Of a stretch of 64,000 nt of DNA, positions 12,843 through 27,956 are shown one piece after another (positions within the stretch are counted from its first letter, which is position 1; each line of letters opens with the position of its first letter). The translations under genes and the position numbers were made by a program. Below the pieces are notes generated by a model. That model saw only the letters and a list, made by a program, of their open reading frames with translations, had not been told where the DNA came from and did no database searches. This stretch comes from Brienomyrus brachyistius (Eukaryota > Chordata > Actinopteri > Osteoglossiformes > Mormyridae): the NCBI RefSeq assembly GCF_023856365.1, contig NC_064541.1:19592214-19656213 (forward strand), given 5' to 3'.

Positions 12843-13400
12843 TTGGTGACACTTTACTCGGGTGGGGGGGGCAGGGGAGGCAGGGGGGGCACAAACGATG
12901 TAATGTTATGCTATTACTTGTGTATCAATTAACCACAAACTAAGTCTGAGTTACATACTGATCTCATGATTATTTATGACGCATATTTTTTCTCAAGCAG
13001 TTACTGTATTCGTTACTGTACCTGTTAACTCTGTAAACCTTTGTAAACTACTGAAGTAACTACTGAAGGAAGAAGTCACGAATAAAACACGTTAAATACT
13101 AATCTGATGTTTGTTCATTATTAATGAATCATGACGCATCTTTTATACCAAGCAGTTACTCTGTTTGTTACTATATCTGTTAATTATGTACACATTTGTG
13201 ACCTACAGATGGATCTACTGATGAACTTCTGAAGGAACAAGTCATGAATAACAGGCGAAATACCAATCATGTTTATTCATCGTTGATTAATCATGATATG
13301 CCTTTTATCTCAAGTTTCTCATACGTTTGTTCATGATTTGTACTTTAGTAGCGATTGAGTCACTATAAATATTTGTGTCTCCTCAGGTAAATCCCTTAGA
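12843..13400. repeat. Diverged dispersed repeat with about 160-bp internal periodicity
   Basis: Similar blocks recur three times: ATGATTATTTATGACGCAT at about 12965, AATCATGACGCATCTTTTAT at about 13126 and AATCATGATATGCCTTTTAT at about 13290. Each is followed by AAGCAGTTACT- and CTACTGAAGGAA-like segments. It starts after TTGGTGACACTTTACT, a motif that begins a common class of fish dispersed repeats. Class unknown. Confidence 0.6.
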
Positions 13401-14214
13401 ATTAAAGCTTATTCAAAATCATCACTATGGTTTTCCATCTTCTATTGAACACAGGCACCCAACTACTTTCCATCTGTGACCTTGTGCTTGCGGACCAGTT
13501 TGCACTTCTCTGTGCTGATGTTTTCTACGCCTCCTTGCATTTTGTACTCTTCTTGTTGTACACAGTAAGTCTTTAGCACATAATTCAGCCTCAGCATGAA
13601 TTCCTTAGACTTATATCCCATACAGAACCAATTCCAAGATCCTTCTGGGATGCAAACCCATAATCTCCGGGACAGAAATCTAAATTCATAATTGCTGTGT
13701 AAGACTTACTGCTGCAAGTCTGGCAAATACGGCCACATGAAAGACATAAACCGTCGTCTCGGTCTACAAGAGGCCGAGGAGTATGAAGGTCTTACTGGAT
13801 GAACAGCCAAAACCTTGGCCTAAAATCTGGATACAGACATACTCTACTCCAGCTATGCTTCAGAACCAGTACCTACTACAGATGACCATCAACATGGCGA
13901 CATACAATGGTACTGACAGCAGGTACATTACCAAGCTTTTGTATATTGCATATTATTTTTAAAATCTCTTATATTTATTTTTGGTCACACTGTAAAAAAT
14001 ATTATATCAACAGAGGGCATTCTGAAAGCATATTTCAGACTCTGTCGCTCTGTGGGGAGGTGGTAAGTAGTGTTCTGTTGATTACGTACCTTCTCAGTGA
14101 CACCAGCGGAAACCTGATAAATGATAGCTTGGACCAGAGGAGGCATAAGATTTGTTTTCCATCTAGACTCTGCGCAGCACTTTCACAGGTGTGATTCCAA
14201 TCAGCGCTTTAGGG
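13401..14214. other. Spacer without recognised gene
   Basis: Only short chance frames, no splice-bounded exon with protein similarity and no clear repeat. Confidence 0.4.
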
Positions 14215-14285
14215 GCCTCGTGAGCAAACACAGGTGGCATGAGATCAAACCAGCGACCATCGTGCACGAGAGTGATGCTGTGTTT
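14215..14285 (-). mobile_element. tRNA-derived SINE head fragment
   Basis: Read on the minus strand it contains GGTCGCTGGTTTGATCTCAT. This resembles the GGTTCGANTCC B box of a tRNA promoter and the same block in the copies at 14449 and 26170. Degraded, with no tail visible. Confidence 0.45.
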
Positions 14286-14448
14286 TGCCATTTCTACAAG
14301 TATAGAGGAATTATTAGTTTTTTTTTTTTACATATCCCATCTTACTCTCCTGTGAAACTTGCATATCATGGTTTGAGCAAAGCCTGGGGTCAGAGCATAA
14401 GGTCACCCATTTATCTGAAACCTCTGCAGCAACTTTCAGAGTAAAATT

Positions 14449-14540
14449 AAAGCGGCGATATAGTCACTCAAACCAGCGACCTTCCGGTCATGGGCGTAGA
14501 GTCCTATTGCACCGAGCCACACACCATCCCGCCCCATGGG
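14449..14540 (-). mobile_element. tRNA-derived SINE head fragment
   Basis: On the minus strand it reads GTGTGTGGCTCGGTGCAATA (A-box-like region). After about 30 bases comes CCGGAAGGTCGCTGGTTTGA (B-box region). The spacing matches a tRNA-type Pol III promoter. Only the tRNA-like head is recognised. Confidence 0.55.
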
Positions 14541-19251
<4,711 letters not shown>

Positions 19252-20990
19252 GGCGAGACCAAAACATGTGGTGGAAAGGACTGGGGGACAGCAGATCCCA
19301 GGTGGACCACACTGACCGCGGACTCGAGGGTGACATAAATGGCAGCTTAAGCCATTTCTTTCCCAGTCCTTCCAGTATGTAGCATAGTTATCCACTGTGA
19401 AGAGGTTTCTGTCAGTGTTGTTTTCAGTGTTGTTTTTCTGTAGAGTAGAACTGTGTAGAGTGATAAAATGGTGTGAATGTAAAAAAGAAAATGTTCTGTT
19501 GGGTAGAGTAGAAAGGAGCCCATCGTTTAGAGACAGATTACCAAAAGGGTCCCGTTTTGAAGCACGTGGAAGAGTGATATGCTCGTCTTACGCGTCCTGA
19601 CAGTCAGACTTTTTCCTCTCGGTATATTCTGGAAAAAAAATGTAGATCTTACTATTAAGATGACAAACATGGGTCTGAAAAGGAGGAGGTCTGTGGAGAA
19701 TGAGCGCTGTTACTGTGAAGGTGAGATTCCGCTGTGTTCACTCCTGAGTAACCGTAATGTTTGGACACACTGTTCCCCTTACTTTGATATCTTAAAATGA
19801 TGCATTTTGTGCTTTGGTTGAAGCCCAGAATCAGAATCCCACATTGGGCACCAGGACACACAGGACCGGCCCCGGTGGCACCAGGCAAGGCCGCTGACCC
19901 TTCGGTGATTAGTGGAGAATTTGAGCTGCTTGTCTTGTTTGCATTTTTATACTCCCACACTGTATTTGTGAAGAAATGCATATTTACTGCACTTACCTCA
20001 AGGTCTGAGAACACTGGGCTGTGTTAATGATAATGTTACTGTGTGTCTCTTCTGTCTGTGATTGTACTAACACTGGGGGGGGCGTTAGAGCTTTACCTCG
20101 ATTCGGAGTACAGAGTGAGCATTTTTTTTTCCTGTTTCATTTTGTAGGACTCAAGCTGTCCAAAATGGTTTTGCGCGGAAAAAGTTGTTTCTGTTCAAGT
20201 CCTTTGTTAAACCAGAAGCGTTCTGATTGTTTCCCATCTGACGTTCCTCTCACTGTGTTTGAGTGAAGTTTCTATTTAGAGACCACAGCTGAGCTCCTTA
20301 TACCAAACACACTGGATTAAAAATCCATGAAAGGCAAACCTATGTGTCACGTTTTATTCAGTGTGGTAAACTGCATCAAAGCAGCATCAGGTCTGAGTAA
20401 TACTGCTAATCAGACCTATTTTAGGGGGGCTGTAACCCCCCCCCCCCCCAAAAAAAGAAGTGTTTTCATTGGCTTCAATCATGAATAAATAGCTTTTCAT
20501 ATTGAATAAGTTTGCCCCCCCACACACACACACACATAAGCAGGGACGGATTATGGGTTGTGTGGGCCCCTGGGCAAAACGTTCGCGAGGGCCCCCCCCA
20601 CCACCACCAGCACCACCACCACAACCACCACAATTCAAGGGCCCTTGGCAGCCAAACGCCCTCCCTATAGGGTCAGGGGCCCTTGTAGGCAGAGGATCAA
20701 AGAATGTAGGCCCTCTAAAATAGACAAACGAAAATACATTGTTGATAAGCATTGCAGATTGTTTTGGGCTGGGGGCCCCCTGCACCCCAAGGGCCCATGG
20801 GCAGCGGCCCCGCTGGCCCGGTCCGTAATCTGTCCCCGCACATAAGGACTCAACCCCCCTATCCATTCATGTCTAACTACGCCCCTGCTACTAATACAGG
20901 AGCATGGGTGCCTTTTACAACAGAGTTTAACATTTACTGACCCTTATTGATGTATAATATATTCTGTCTGTCTGGGCTGCATTACTTTGG
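19252..20990 (+). other. CBX3 3' UTR and CBX3-SNX10 spacer
   Basis: No further exon. An ATTAAA hexamer at 20316-20321 and an AATAAA near 20484 are candidate polyadenylation signals for CBX3; neither has decisive support. 20400-20880 contains poly-C tracts, (CA)n, and a GC-rich segment with repeated GGGCCC-type words that looks like an old dispersed repeat. Confidence 0.4.
20316..20321 (+). terminator. Candidate polyadenylation signal of CBX3 (ATTAAA)
   Basis: ATTAAA lies about 1.06 kb after the CBX3 stop codon and is followed within 50 bases by TGTGTCACGTTTTATT. This is a common variant hexamer. Other candidates exist downstream. Confidence 0.25.
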
Positions 20991-21000
20991 TGGACCAGGG

Positions 21001-21161
21001 GGGTGTTCCACGAAGCCGGATTTCGCAGTTAGCGGAGTAACCTTATGCTAGAAGTCATGATTATCCAATAAGAATGCTCCTTGCCTAACCTTACTGGACG
21101 ATCATGACTTCTAGCTTAAGTTAACCCAGCTAACTGAGAAACGCTGCTTTGTGGAACACCC
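21001..21161. mobile_element. Palindromic MITE, 161 bp
   Basis: The termini GGGTGTTCCACGAAGC and GCTTTGTGGAACACCC are inverted repeats. The pairing continues inward for most of the element (GCTAGAAGTCATGAT against ATCATGACTTCTAGC). The whole element is a near-complete fold-back without coding capacity. No convincing target-site duplication is visible next to it, so the superfamily is open. Confidence 0.8.
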
Positions 21162-21717
21162 TTGTGTTTCAGTGAAGTCGTTCGTCGAACAACGATTTGA
21201 TTACGACAAAAAAAAAAAAAAACAACACAAAGTATTTTGTCATTCTAGCTTTCGTCCACTGAGGGTTATCCTTACCAGATGAGAGTACTATTAAAGTGAA
21301 CATTTCTGGGGCTCAGAGGCGCGCCTGCCTTCAGGGTTGCCAACTCGCGCATCTGGTGTGAGCTTTAAGATTCTATCACTCACGCAAGAAATATTATGGT
21401 AAATTATGGTATCTATATTATAATATTATAGACTTAACCTTATTCCATAATAATTCTAATATTTGCTATATGAAAGGTGATGGTGTAGTTTACAAACCCT
21501 ACAGACTATTTGCAAGGTAATAAAACTGTTACATGCATGTAAACGTGCGTGCAGACCTGTCTCTGATTGAAAATCTCACTCAGGCCATCTGACTAAAGTT
21601 GGTAACCCTGCACCTTGCCGTTTTGGTGCAATGTTTTATTATTTTGATAAGCCTTTATCAGATTTAGGGTTAGTTAAGTAGTGCTTGATGACTTCCCGAT
21701 AAGCCCATTTCGTCAGT
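21162..21717. other. Upstream flank of SNX10, no gene recognised
   Basis: Contains a poly-A run (about 21208-21222) and an AT-rich stretch (21400-21480). No exon was recognised. Confidence 0.4.
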
Positions 21718-21853
21718 ATGGGTGTAGGTCGGGGCTCGGCGCGGCTCGGTTTTGCTCGGCGCGGTTCGGCTCCGCGAGGAGGAGCCAGCAGCACTGACAG
21801 CTGCACGCCGGAACCGATCAGCGTGTTGCCGGATTCCTCACGCGCTCCAGCAG
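21718..21853 (+). promoter_or_regulatory. SNX10 CpG-rich promoter/first non-coding exon
   Basis: A local CpG-dense block with repeated CGGCTCGG/GCGGTTCGG words stands out against AT-rich flanks. It ends in GCTCCAGCAG before GTAAGATATG, a strong splice donor at 21854. The first coding exon of SNX10 begins with a clean acceptor at 23100, so this is the most likely transcription start region and untranslated exon 1. The exact start site cannot be read from sequence. Confidence 0.6.
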
Positions 21854-23100
21854 GTAAGATATGCGTATTCAGGCCGTCCTTAAAAATAAACGATAAAAGA
21901 CTATCTGCAATTATATCCAAGGTTAGTTTTGTACGTAGTATCATTTCCGACCTATATGCCAAATAGAGCAAATTTCGAGATTAAAACCACCGTGTAGCGT
22001 ACGCCGAATGAAATCTTTAGACAACTAAAAAAGAAATTGCGCTCTTCTTTTAAAAAAGACAGGCGTATGCTCATCTATAAAACATATTAACATAAAACAT
22101 CTCGTTTTACCAAAATACATTATAAAACGCGCAGCCCAATTGAAAGTTCAATTTGATCCAGCCCCGCTTCGGTTTGCAGATTGATATTAAATAGTGGAAT
22201 AACGGAAATTGAAAAAGCATCGTATGGTGAAAATACTGGGGAATTATTGTTCATTCTGACCGGTTCGCATATCGGGTGGTATTTTTAAGATTAGTATCTT
22301 TAGGCGAGTCCCAGCGGTTAAAGAGCATCGTGGTGATAAATCTACTTCTCGGTGCAATGATGAAGGAAAGAAAACCGAGTAATCTGTTGTAAACACCTAA
22401 ACATGTTTAGGTATAAAACAGGTGTCCCAAATCTGTAATGTTTATTCCCATTACAGAATCGATGGCCTCACAGTGATTTGTGGTTTTGGGGGATTAAGCA
22501 GCATTGCAGCGTCATCCTACCTGCTGCTGGACTGAAGCGCGATTACTTTTTTTAACCAACCGAACAACAAATGTTTTACTCTGTATCCGCAGGTGAAATT
22601 AAAAATGGTGAATCTCACATCCTGGCCCAGATCACATCTAACTCCATGTCCCATTTCTTTTCGTTTTCGATTCCGCCCTGTGACTTGGAAATAAGTCCGA
22701 GTGAATAAATGTCTGCGGGGCAAGTTGTGTCATGTTAAGACGTTTTCCTGTTGTCACATCTCCCTTTCCTCTGTGAGGATGACGGGAAACTGCCCAAAAT
22801 AAAACAACAATGGACAAGTCTGTATTAGCTGGAATGTGTCCGTTTCTATGTCGTTTAGTCATGTAATAACGCGTTTCCTTTATCAGCAATGAGGGAATTG
22901 CATTCTCGTTTGACCCTGTGCCGACTGATGCGTGTTGTGTGTTTTTGGACGGTATCCTTCTTAGACTTTTTCATCATCCTAAGCTGGTATTGCTGACTCA
23001 TTGTGTGTGTGTGTGTGCGCGTGTGTGCGCGTGCCTGCGCATGTACCATTGCATTACTTTGGTAACGTCTCCGTGAATTTGTTCACTATCCTGCCAGCAG
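21854..23100 (+). other. Putative SNX10 intron 1
   Basis: The intron runs from the donor at 21854 to the acceptor CTGCCAGCAG ending at 23100. A (GT)n tract with GCGCGTG interruptions lies at about 23000-23042, just upstream of the acceptor. No other feature. Confidence 0.5.
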
Positions 23101-23115
23101 ATCTGAATATAGGGA

Positions 23116-23145
23116 ATGGAAGACGTGCCTTACAGTCCGGGACAG
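23116..23145 (+). CDS. snx10: SNX10 coding exon 1 (10 codons)
   Basis: The exon starts after CTGCCAGCAG (23100). The ATG at 23116 gives [10 protein letters not shown], then GTAAGA in phase 0. This N-terminus differs from the human MFPEQQKEE, but its length and acidic character are similar. An in-frame TGA at 23104 upstream supports this start. Confidence 0.8.
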
Positions 23146-23470
23146 GTAAGATGTTCTCTAGCAATGTTGTTTAGAAGTTAGTCTTCCAGTGCAGATGGTG
23201 ATAGAGAAGGCTTGCATTCATTGAGGGTACTTCACACAACCTGTAAGTAACGCACATTGTGCGTCATTCTGCGAAACGTCTCTGTCAAAAACTGTATGGA
23301 AACAAAAAAAAAAATCCGACATACATAGAAAGAGACTCTTTATTATCATTGCCTTTGTACCTGTACTTGTGGAAAGAAATGAAATCAGAATTGTAAAGGT
23401 TAGCAAGATGAACAGAATCCGGTGCATGTTATGTGATTACTAAAAGATATAGTGTATGTATGTGTGTGTG

Positions 23471-23501
<31 letters not shown>

Positions 23502-23535
23502 ATATGTATGTATGTGTGTGTGTGTGTGTGTATAT

Positions 23536-23592
<57 letters not shown>

Positions 23593-26500
23593 CATATAAT
23601 ATATGTATACACACACACTATGAATGTACAGCATGAATTACAATATATAGAATGAGGTGCATCCTTAGGAATAGCATGTGTGGTAGTAATTGCCAACAAT
23701 AATAAATATGTAAAGATATTGCACAGTACAGTGCAGCCATTCCTAGGCATGGAATCTACAAGTTGTGGACAGTCATCGTACCAACAAGACTTGAGTCTTA
23801 ATTCAAGAAACTTAAGTTTTTCAAAGATCCTCAGTCAAACAGAAGTTTCCGTCATTAGCCTTGATGTTCTCCTCCATGCATTACTACAGTATATGTGTCA
23901 AAGATGAAGCTAGAACAAGGTATCAAAGCTGTTTTTTTTTAATCATGGGAGTCTGATCTGTCCCAGAGAAAAAAGGAAGCTTATAACTGGCGACTGGAGT
24001 TTCGGTAACTTAAGGTCACTCTCATTTGAGAGTCAATAAGTGCACGGACACAACTAAACTGGTCTTGTGATTTTGCAGGAGATTATTAGTGTGTGGGTTC
24101 GAGATCCACACATACGGGGAAAAGACTTCTGGCATGCCCACATAGATTATGAGATCTGCATGCATGTAAGTATTTCAAGAGCAGTGTTTTCGCAAACATT
24201 TTTTTTAGAAAAGAAATTTGATATGCAGAATTATAACCCCGGAATTTTCTTTTCCTCATTGTCTCATACTTCCTCATTCCAGCGTTTGTACAGTGAATAG
24301 TAAAATGGCTGTACGTAAGGTGTTCACAGTGCTCTCTTGCTGTTCAACCTCTTCCAGACCAACAGCATGTGCTTCACCAAGAAGACCTCCTGCGTGCGAA
24401 GACGGTACAGCGAGTTTGTGTGGCTAAGGCAGAAATTGCAGGAAAACACTCACCTCATGTAACTACATTCTTTATTTCACAGCTACCTGTAAATATCTTT
24501 CAGTATATTTCATGCATCCAAAAAACATCTGTAGAGCAGAAGTCATTTCCAGTTTCAGTTCCACAAAAAACCACACGCGTAAGCACATTGTAACACATTC
24601 ATAGTTTCTTACTTTTTGTCATTGATACAGTTCCACTTCAGATAGAATTAGTGACCCCACCCAATACTAAACATGCAGCATTTTTTGTCTTCTTTCAGGG
24701 AGCTGCCTGCGCTACCCCCAAAGAACCCTTTCTTCAGCCTTAATAACTCCCACCAAGTCAACAAGAGAATGAAGGGACTACAGCACTTCCTGGATGCGTG
24801 AGTGTCAGTCTGAGTCGTTAAAATGAAACACATCACTCTCCATGTGTTTTCTGTGATCAGTACGAAAGATTACACAAAGTACTAAAGATAAATTATTTCC
24901 TGGAATATAGCTATTTAACAATTTTGCCTAGAATTGGTGTATTATAATGAACCACAAGGAGATAGGAAGAAAAAAACCTTACTTCTGCAATGTACGTGAA
25001 ACCAGTTTTAATCAAACGGCACTGCTGACCAGTGACTTTTCGCAGGCAGATATTATATGGCAGATTTTTGGCTGATGCTTCCGTCGAAATATAAGCCCTC
25101 GTAATCTTCGCTGTGGTTTCGCACTTCCTACCAGCCGCAAAAGCTTTTGTTCTGGATTTACTTTGAAATATATCAGTGGCTACAGGGTAGAAAGAAATTC
25201 TTTGTGTGATTTGTGGGCGCGGAAGCACAGCACTATGTTTGGTGCGACGATTTTGCCATTTTCAAATTTTCGTTATTAGCTGAGTGATGAGTTTACGCCG
25301 TGGCTGGAAAATGTGGATAATAACGTAACGCTGCTATTTGGGGTCTTAAAATTCAGACCTTGAGAAAAGCCAAAGGTAGATATTTACTGCTTTCATACTT
25401 CCTGTCCTCTTCTAATGAAATCCCATTTATGCAAGAAACTGGTCCCCATTGAACTAGACCAGTGGTTCACATCCATTGCGGAATGGACCCCCCACCTCCC
25501 GCAGCCACATTTTTTTCCTGTCAACAATATGTTTGATTGGATGGATAATCACCATAATTAGGTCATGGTCACATTGCAGCTTACGGATATATTTGTGGAG
25601 CCTCTTCTGAGTTTGGTGCTTCTCCTGATCATCTCCCATCAGAATCGTCCAGAAGCCCCTGGTGCTGTCGGACAGCTGCCTGCACCTTTTTCTGCAGTCG
25701 CAGCTCAGTATTGCAAAAATGGAGGCTTGTGCCTCAGGCAGGACCAGTTATTCTGTTGCCCAAGCTATCCAGAGCTGTGGGAGTGGCGTCCAGCGTTTCC
25801 GCTCTGATGAAGATCTGTCCGACCTGGGGAGAGACTGCGGTGACTCAGACTGCGAGAGGTATGACGCCTAATCTGCTGAGAGCTGCACTGTGTTATCAGT
25901 CACCTGCCAAACTGAGAAATGAACGCCATGCAGGTTAAACATCCACTTTTATAGGGAAATGTTCGCCTTATTCAGCCAGCGATACTGACTCCAGTCAGTC
26001 TACGGATGCATGAATCAAAACCTCTGTCAAGTTTTCCCATGTCCTGAACCGTCAAGCCAGCCTTTAGTATAACCCTGTTGAGGGTGGATAAAAATGATGT
26101 AACATGTCCTAAATTTAGTTATAGGCTATAGTATAATAGAAGACTTTCAAATAAAATGCATAGCTTCTGCCAAGACATGAGTGGTGCGCAGCAGGTTAAG
26201 ATGCTGTCTCTATGACTAGTAGGTCGCTGGTTCTTATCCCGGGATAATTTCACTGTTGGGCCTGTCAGCGTGGGTCGTAACCCCCAGCTGCTCCACGGAC
26301 TCTGACCGTCTGCTCAAAAGATGCACGTTGCTTTGGATTAAATCGCTAATAACGATCGTTTGGATTAAATGAATGTTAGATGTTACATTCCACTTGTTAT
26401 CGAATTATGAAACGTCCAGATGTCTCCAGGGAAGGCCGGCTTCTCCAGATGATGCACTGTACTCGACAGTTTTCCGGGTGCTCATTTTAAGGCCTTATGA

Positions 26501-26892
26501 CTTGGCGGTTATCGCCAGTTATGGACTCAGAATCAGAAGACTTTATTAATCCCGGAGGAAATTGCTCATCTTGAACAAAAAATGACGACGAGGAATTTCC
26601 TAGGGGCCAGTTGTCTTAGGAACACTCATTGTAAGAAATTAATTTCTGGCACCTAACCCTTCGTGTGCTGACCCCTAGCTTTCTGGCAGAGGTGATGCAC
26701 ATTGTGTTTCCATAACGCTTGGGCTTCTGCTGTCCCGGTTAGTACCCCGTGTGAAGCAGCAGCCTTCCTGTTCTCTCTCCATCCATCTGCAGCACTGCTT
26801 CCTCCGGCCTGGGGCTTAGCTGTGACACCGATTTAGCCCATGAGGAGCAAACCTCCCAAGCTAGGGGTACAACTGAAGACGGACCCAGATAG
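23116..26892 (+). CDS. snx10: Sorting nexin 10; six coding exons, 210 aa
   Basis: PX-domain sorting nexin of the SNX10/SNX11 branch. It binds PI3P on endosomes and in mammals works with the V-ATPase; human SNX10 loss causes osteopetrosis. CDS = join(23116..23145, 24079..24165, 24358..24458, 24699..24797, 25643..25858, 26793..26892), 633 nt, all GT-AG with matching phases. PX domain at about residues 10-127: [18 protein letters not shown], the PI3P motif RRRYSEF (53-59), proline loop [11 protein letters not shown] (75-85), [10 protein letters not shown] (95-104) and [14 protein letters not shown] (114-127). R53 aligns with human R51, mutated in osteopetrosis. The tail includes ASSGLGLS, resembling SSSGLGHS of human SNX10 (201 aa). 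DFWH, IDYEIC and TNSMCFT favour SNX10 over SNX11. Flanked by CBX3 and SKAP2 as in human 7p15. Confidence 0.92.
23459..23610. repeat. Long (TG)n/(TA)n microsatellite in SNX10 intron 2
   Basis: About 150 bases are almost purely alternating purine-pyrimidine: (GT)n blocks separated by TATATATA and GTATGTAT. Long frames here (CVCVCVY, HTHTHTH) are artefacts. Confidence 0.95.
24079..24165 (+). CDS. snx10: SNX10 coding exon 2 (start of PX domain)
   Basis: Acceptor TGATTTTGCAG; codes for [18 protein letters not shown] and IDYEICMH; donor CATGTAAGTA. Phase 0 at both ends. Confidence 0.93.
24358..24458 (+). CDS. snx10: SNX10 coding exon 3 (PI3P-binding motif)
   Basis: Acceptor AACCTCTTCCAG; codes for [20 protein letters not shown] and [13 protein letters not shown]; ends CTCAT before GTAACT, leaving two bases of Met73. 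Confidence 0.93.
24699..24797 (+). CDS. snx10: SNX10 coding exon 4
   Basis: Acceptor GTCTTCTTTCAG; codes for [16 protein letters not shown] and [12 protein letters not shown]; donor GATGCGTGAGTG. Confidence 0.92.
25643..25858 (+). CDS. snx10: SNX10 coding exon 5 (end of PX domain and linker)
   Basis: Acceptor ATCTCCCATCAG; codes for [16 protein letters not shown], then a serine- and aspartate-rich linker ending DCGDSDCE. The donor GAGAG|GTATGA is a weak match. Without splicing, the frame reads CERYDA and stops at 25869-25871. Confidence 0.9.
26170..26390 (+). mobile_element. tRNA-derived SINE copy
   Basis: The head GCAGGTTAAGATGCTGTCTC is followed by TAGGTCGCTGGTTCTTATCC, which resembles the tRNA B box GGTTCGANTCC. 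The tail contains GTTGCTTTGGATTAAATCGC and TAAATGAATG, close to the CTTTGGATAAAAGCGTCTGC tail of many fish SINEs. It lies in SNX10 intron 5. Related pieces are at 14215, 14449, 50195 and 59365. Confidence 0.6.
26793..26892 (+). CDS. snx10: SNX10 terminal coding exon
   Basis: Acceptor CCATCCATCTGCAG; the phase joins AG to C (Ser178) and yields [14 protein letters not shown] and a final GTTEDGPR before TAG (26890-26892). The SSGLG motif matches the C-terminal region of human SNX10, which is why I include this exon rather than the read-through stop. Confidence 0.8.
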
Positions 26893-27477
26893 TGAGCATG
26901 TTTGAGGGAAGACCAGCTGACCTTTAGTCCTCCTCAGACAACACCACTTCCATGTTAAGCTGCTATATGATGCTGTTATTCCCTGGAATGCTGTTCATTT
27001 CTCCTAAAATCCACTACTTTTATGCTATCTTGATGCCTTTACTACTATAGTGTTAAAGGCTTTCGACTTGAACTTATTTTAAAAAATATGCAAGTTTTTT
27101 GCTGACTGCTAGAGTAGATTTATTTTTTTTTGATAATCTACTTTTATGTCGAGTACATCAAGAACCAAACTTTTATTTTCTTGTATTGCAAAAAGCATCA
27201 TTATGGAGTCAGTGTCTTTGTCACGTCAGCCTCAGATAACAGCCCTCTTTGTGAATGGGCGGCCTTCAAATGTGTAAAATACTAATGGGATCAAATTGCA
27301 AACTAATAGCTCTGTCAAATGGAGGTATAGTCTTAATGTGTGTGTATTTTAGTGTTTTTAATTTATTGTGAATGCTTTGTGCTGTGGTCTTCCAACCTGT
27401 ACTAGCATATTAGGTTGGTAAAAGATTAAGTAAACAATGTTTTTTTTTTTCTGTGTACAAACGACTTGGATTCTGCA

Positions 27478-27483
27478 AATAAA
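27478..27483 (+). terminator. Polyadenylation signal of SNX10 (AATAAA)
   Basis: Canonical AATAAA, 586 bases after the SNX10 stop, preceded by a long T run (27440-27450). No other AATAAA lies closer to the stop on this strand. Confidence 0.6.
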
Positions 27484-27956
27484 GGCTGCCAAGTTCAACA
27501 CAAGGTTCTTCTTGATTGAACCATGCCTGCATAGCACTGTAACTGGGGAAAAAAGCTCCTCATTTCGCCTTTAGAGGGTCTGCAAAACCACAGCGCAGAT
27601 TCCAAGGATGTTCCCGCATTAAGGACGACGATATTCAAGCAAGATGTGATTTCTATGGATGTAACACAAGCTGGGGAAGAAAAGACTGCTTTGGAATATT
27701 TGTGTAGCACAAATGTTTTGGTGCAATTAAATATCTGTACCGTCATTCAGTCGAACAGTCACGCTTATAATATTCATGTTACTACTGTAACCGCAGCGCA
27801 AAGCATAGGTGAGTGTATGCTGTTCTATCAGGGACTGTAAGGAGAAACCAACCAGTCATTCATCCAGACAAATTTGTAAAAAAAATAATAAAGAAATGTA
27901 TATGTGCAATAAATTATGTAAATAAAATATGACTAACGAACACATTTTCAATTTTG
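27484..27956. other. Spacer downstream of SNX10
   Basis: AT-rich, no exon recognised. AATAAAATATGAC near 27922 is simple AT-rich sequence. Confidence 0.4.

Noticed and set aside
20502..20860. Coding exons in the proline-rich open frames on both strands
   Set aside because: Frames arise from poly-C and GGGCCC-rich dispersed repeat sequence; no splice sites or domain similarity.
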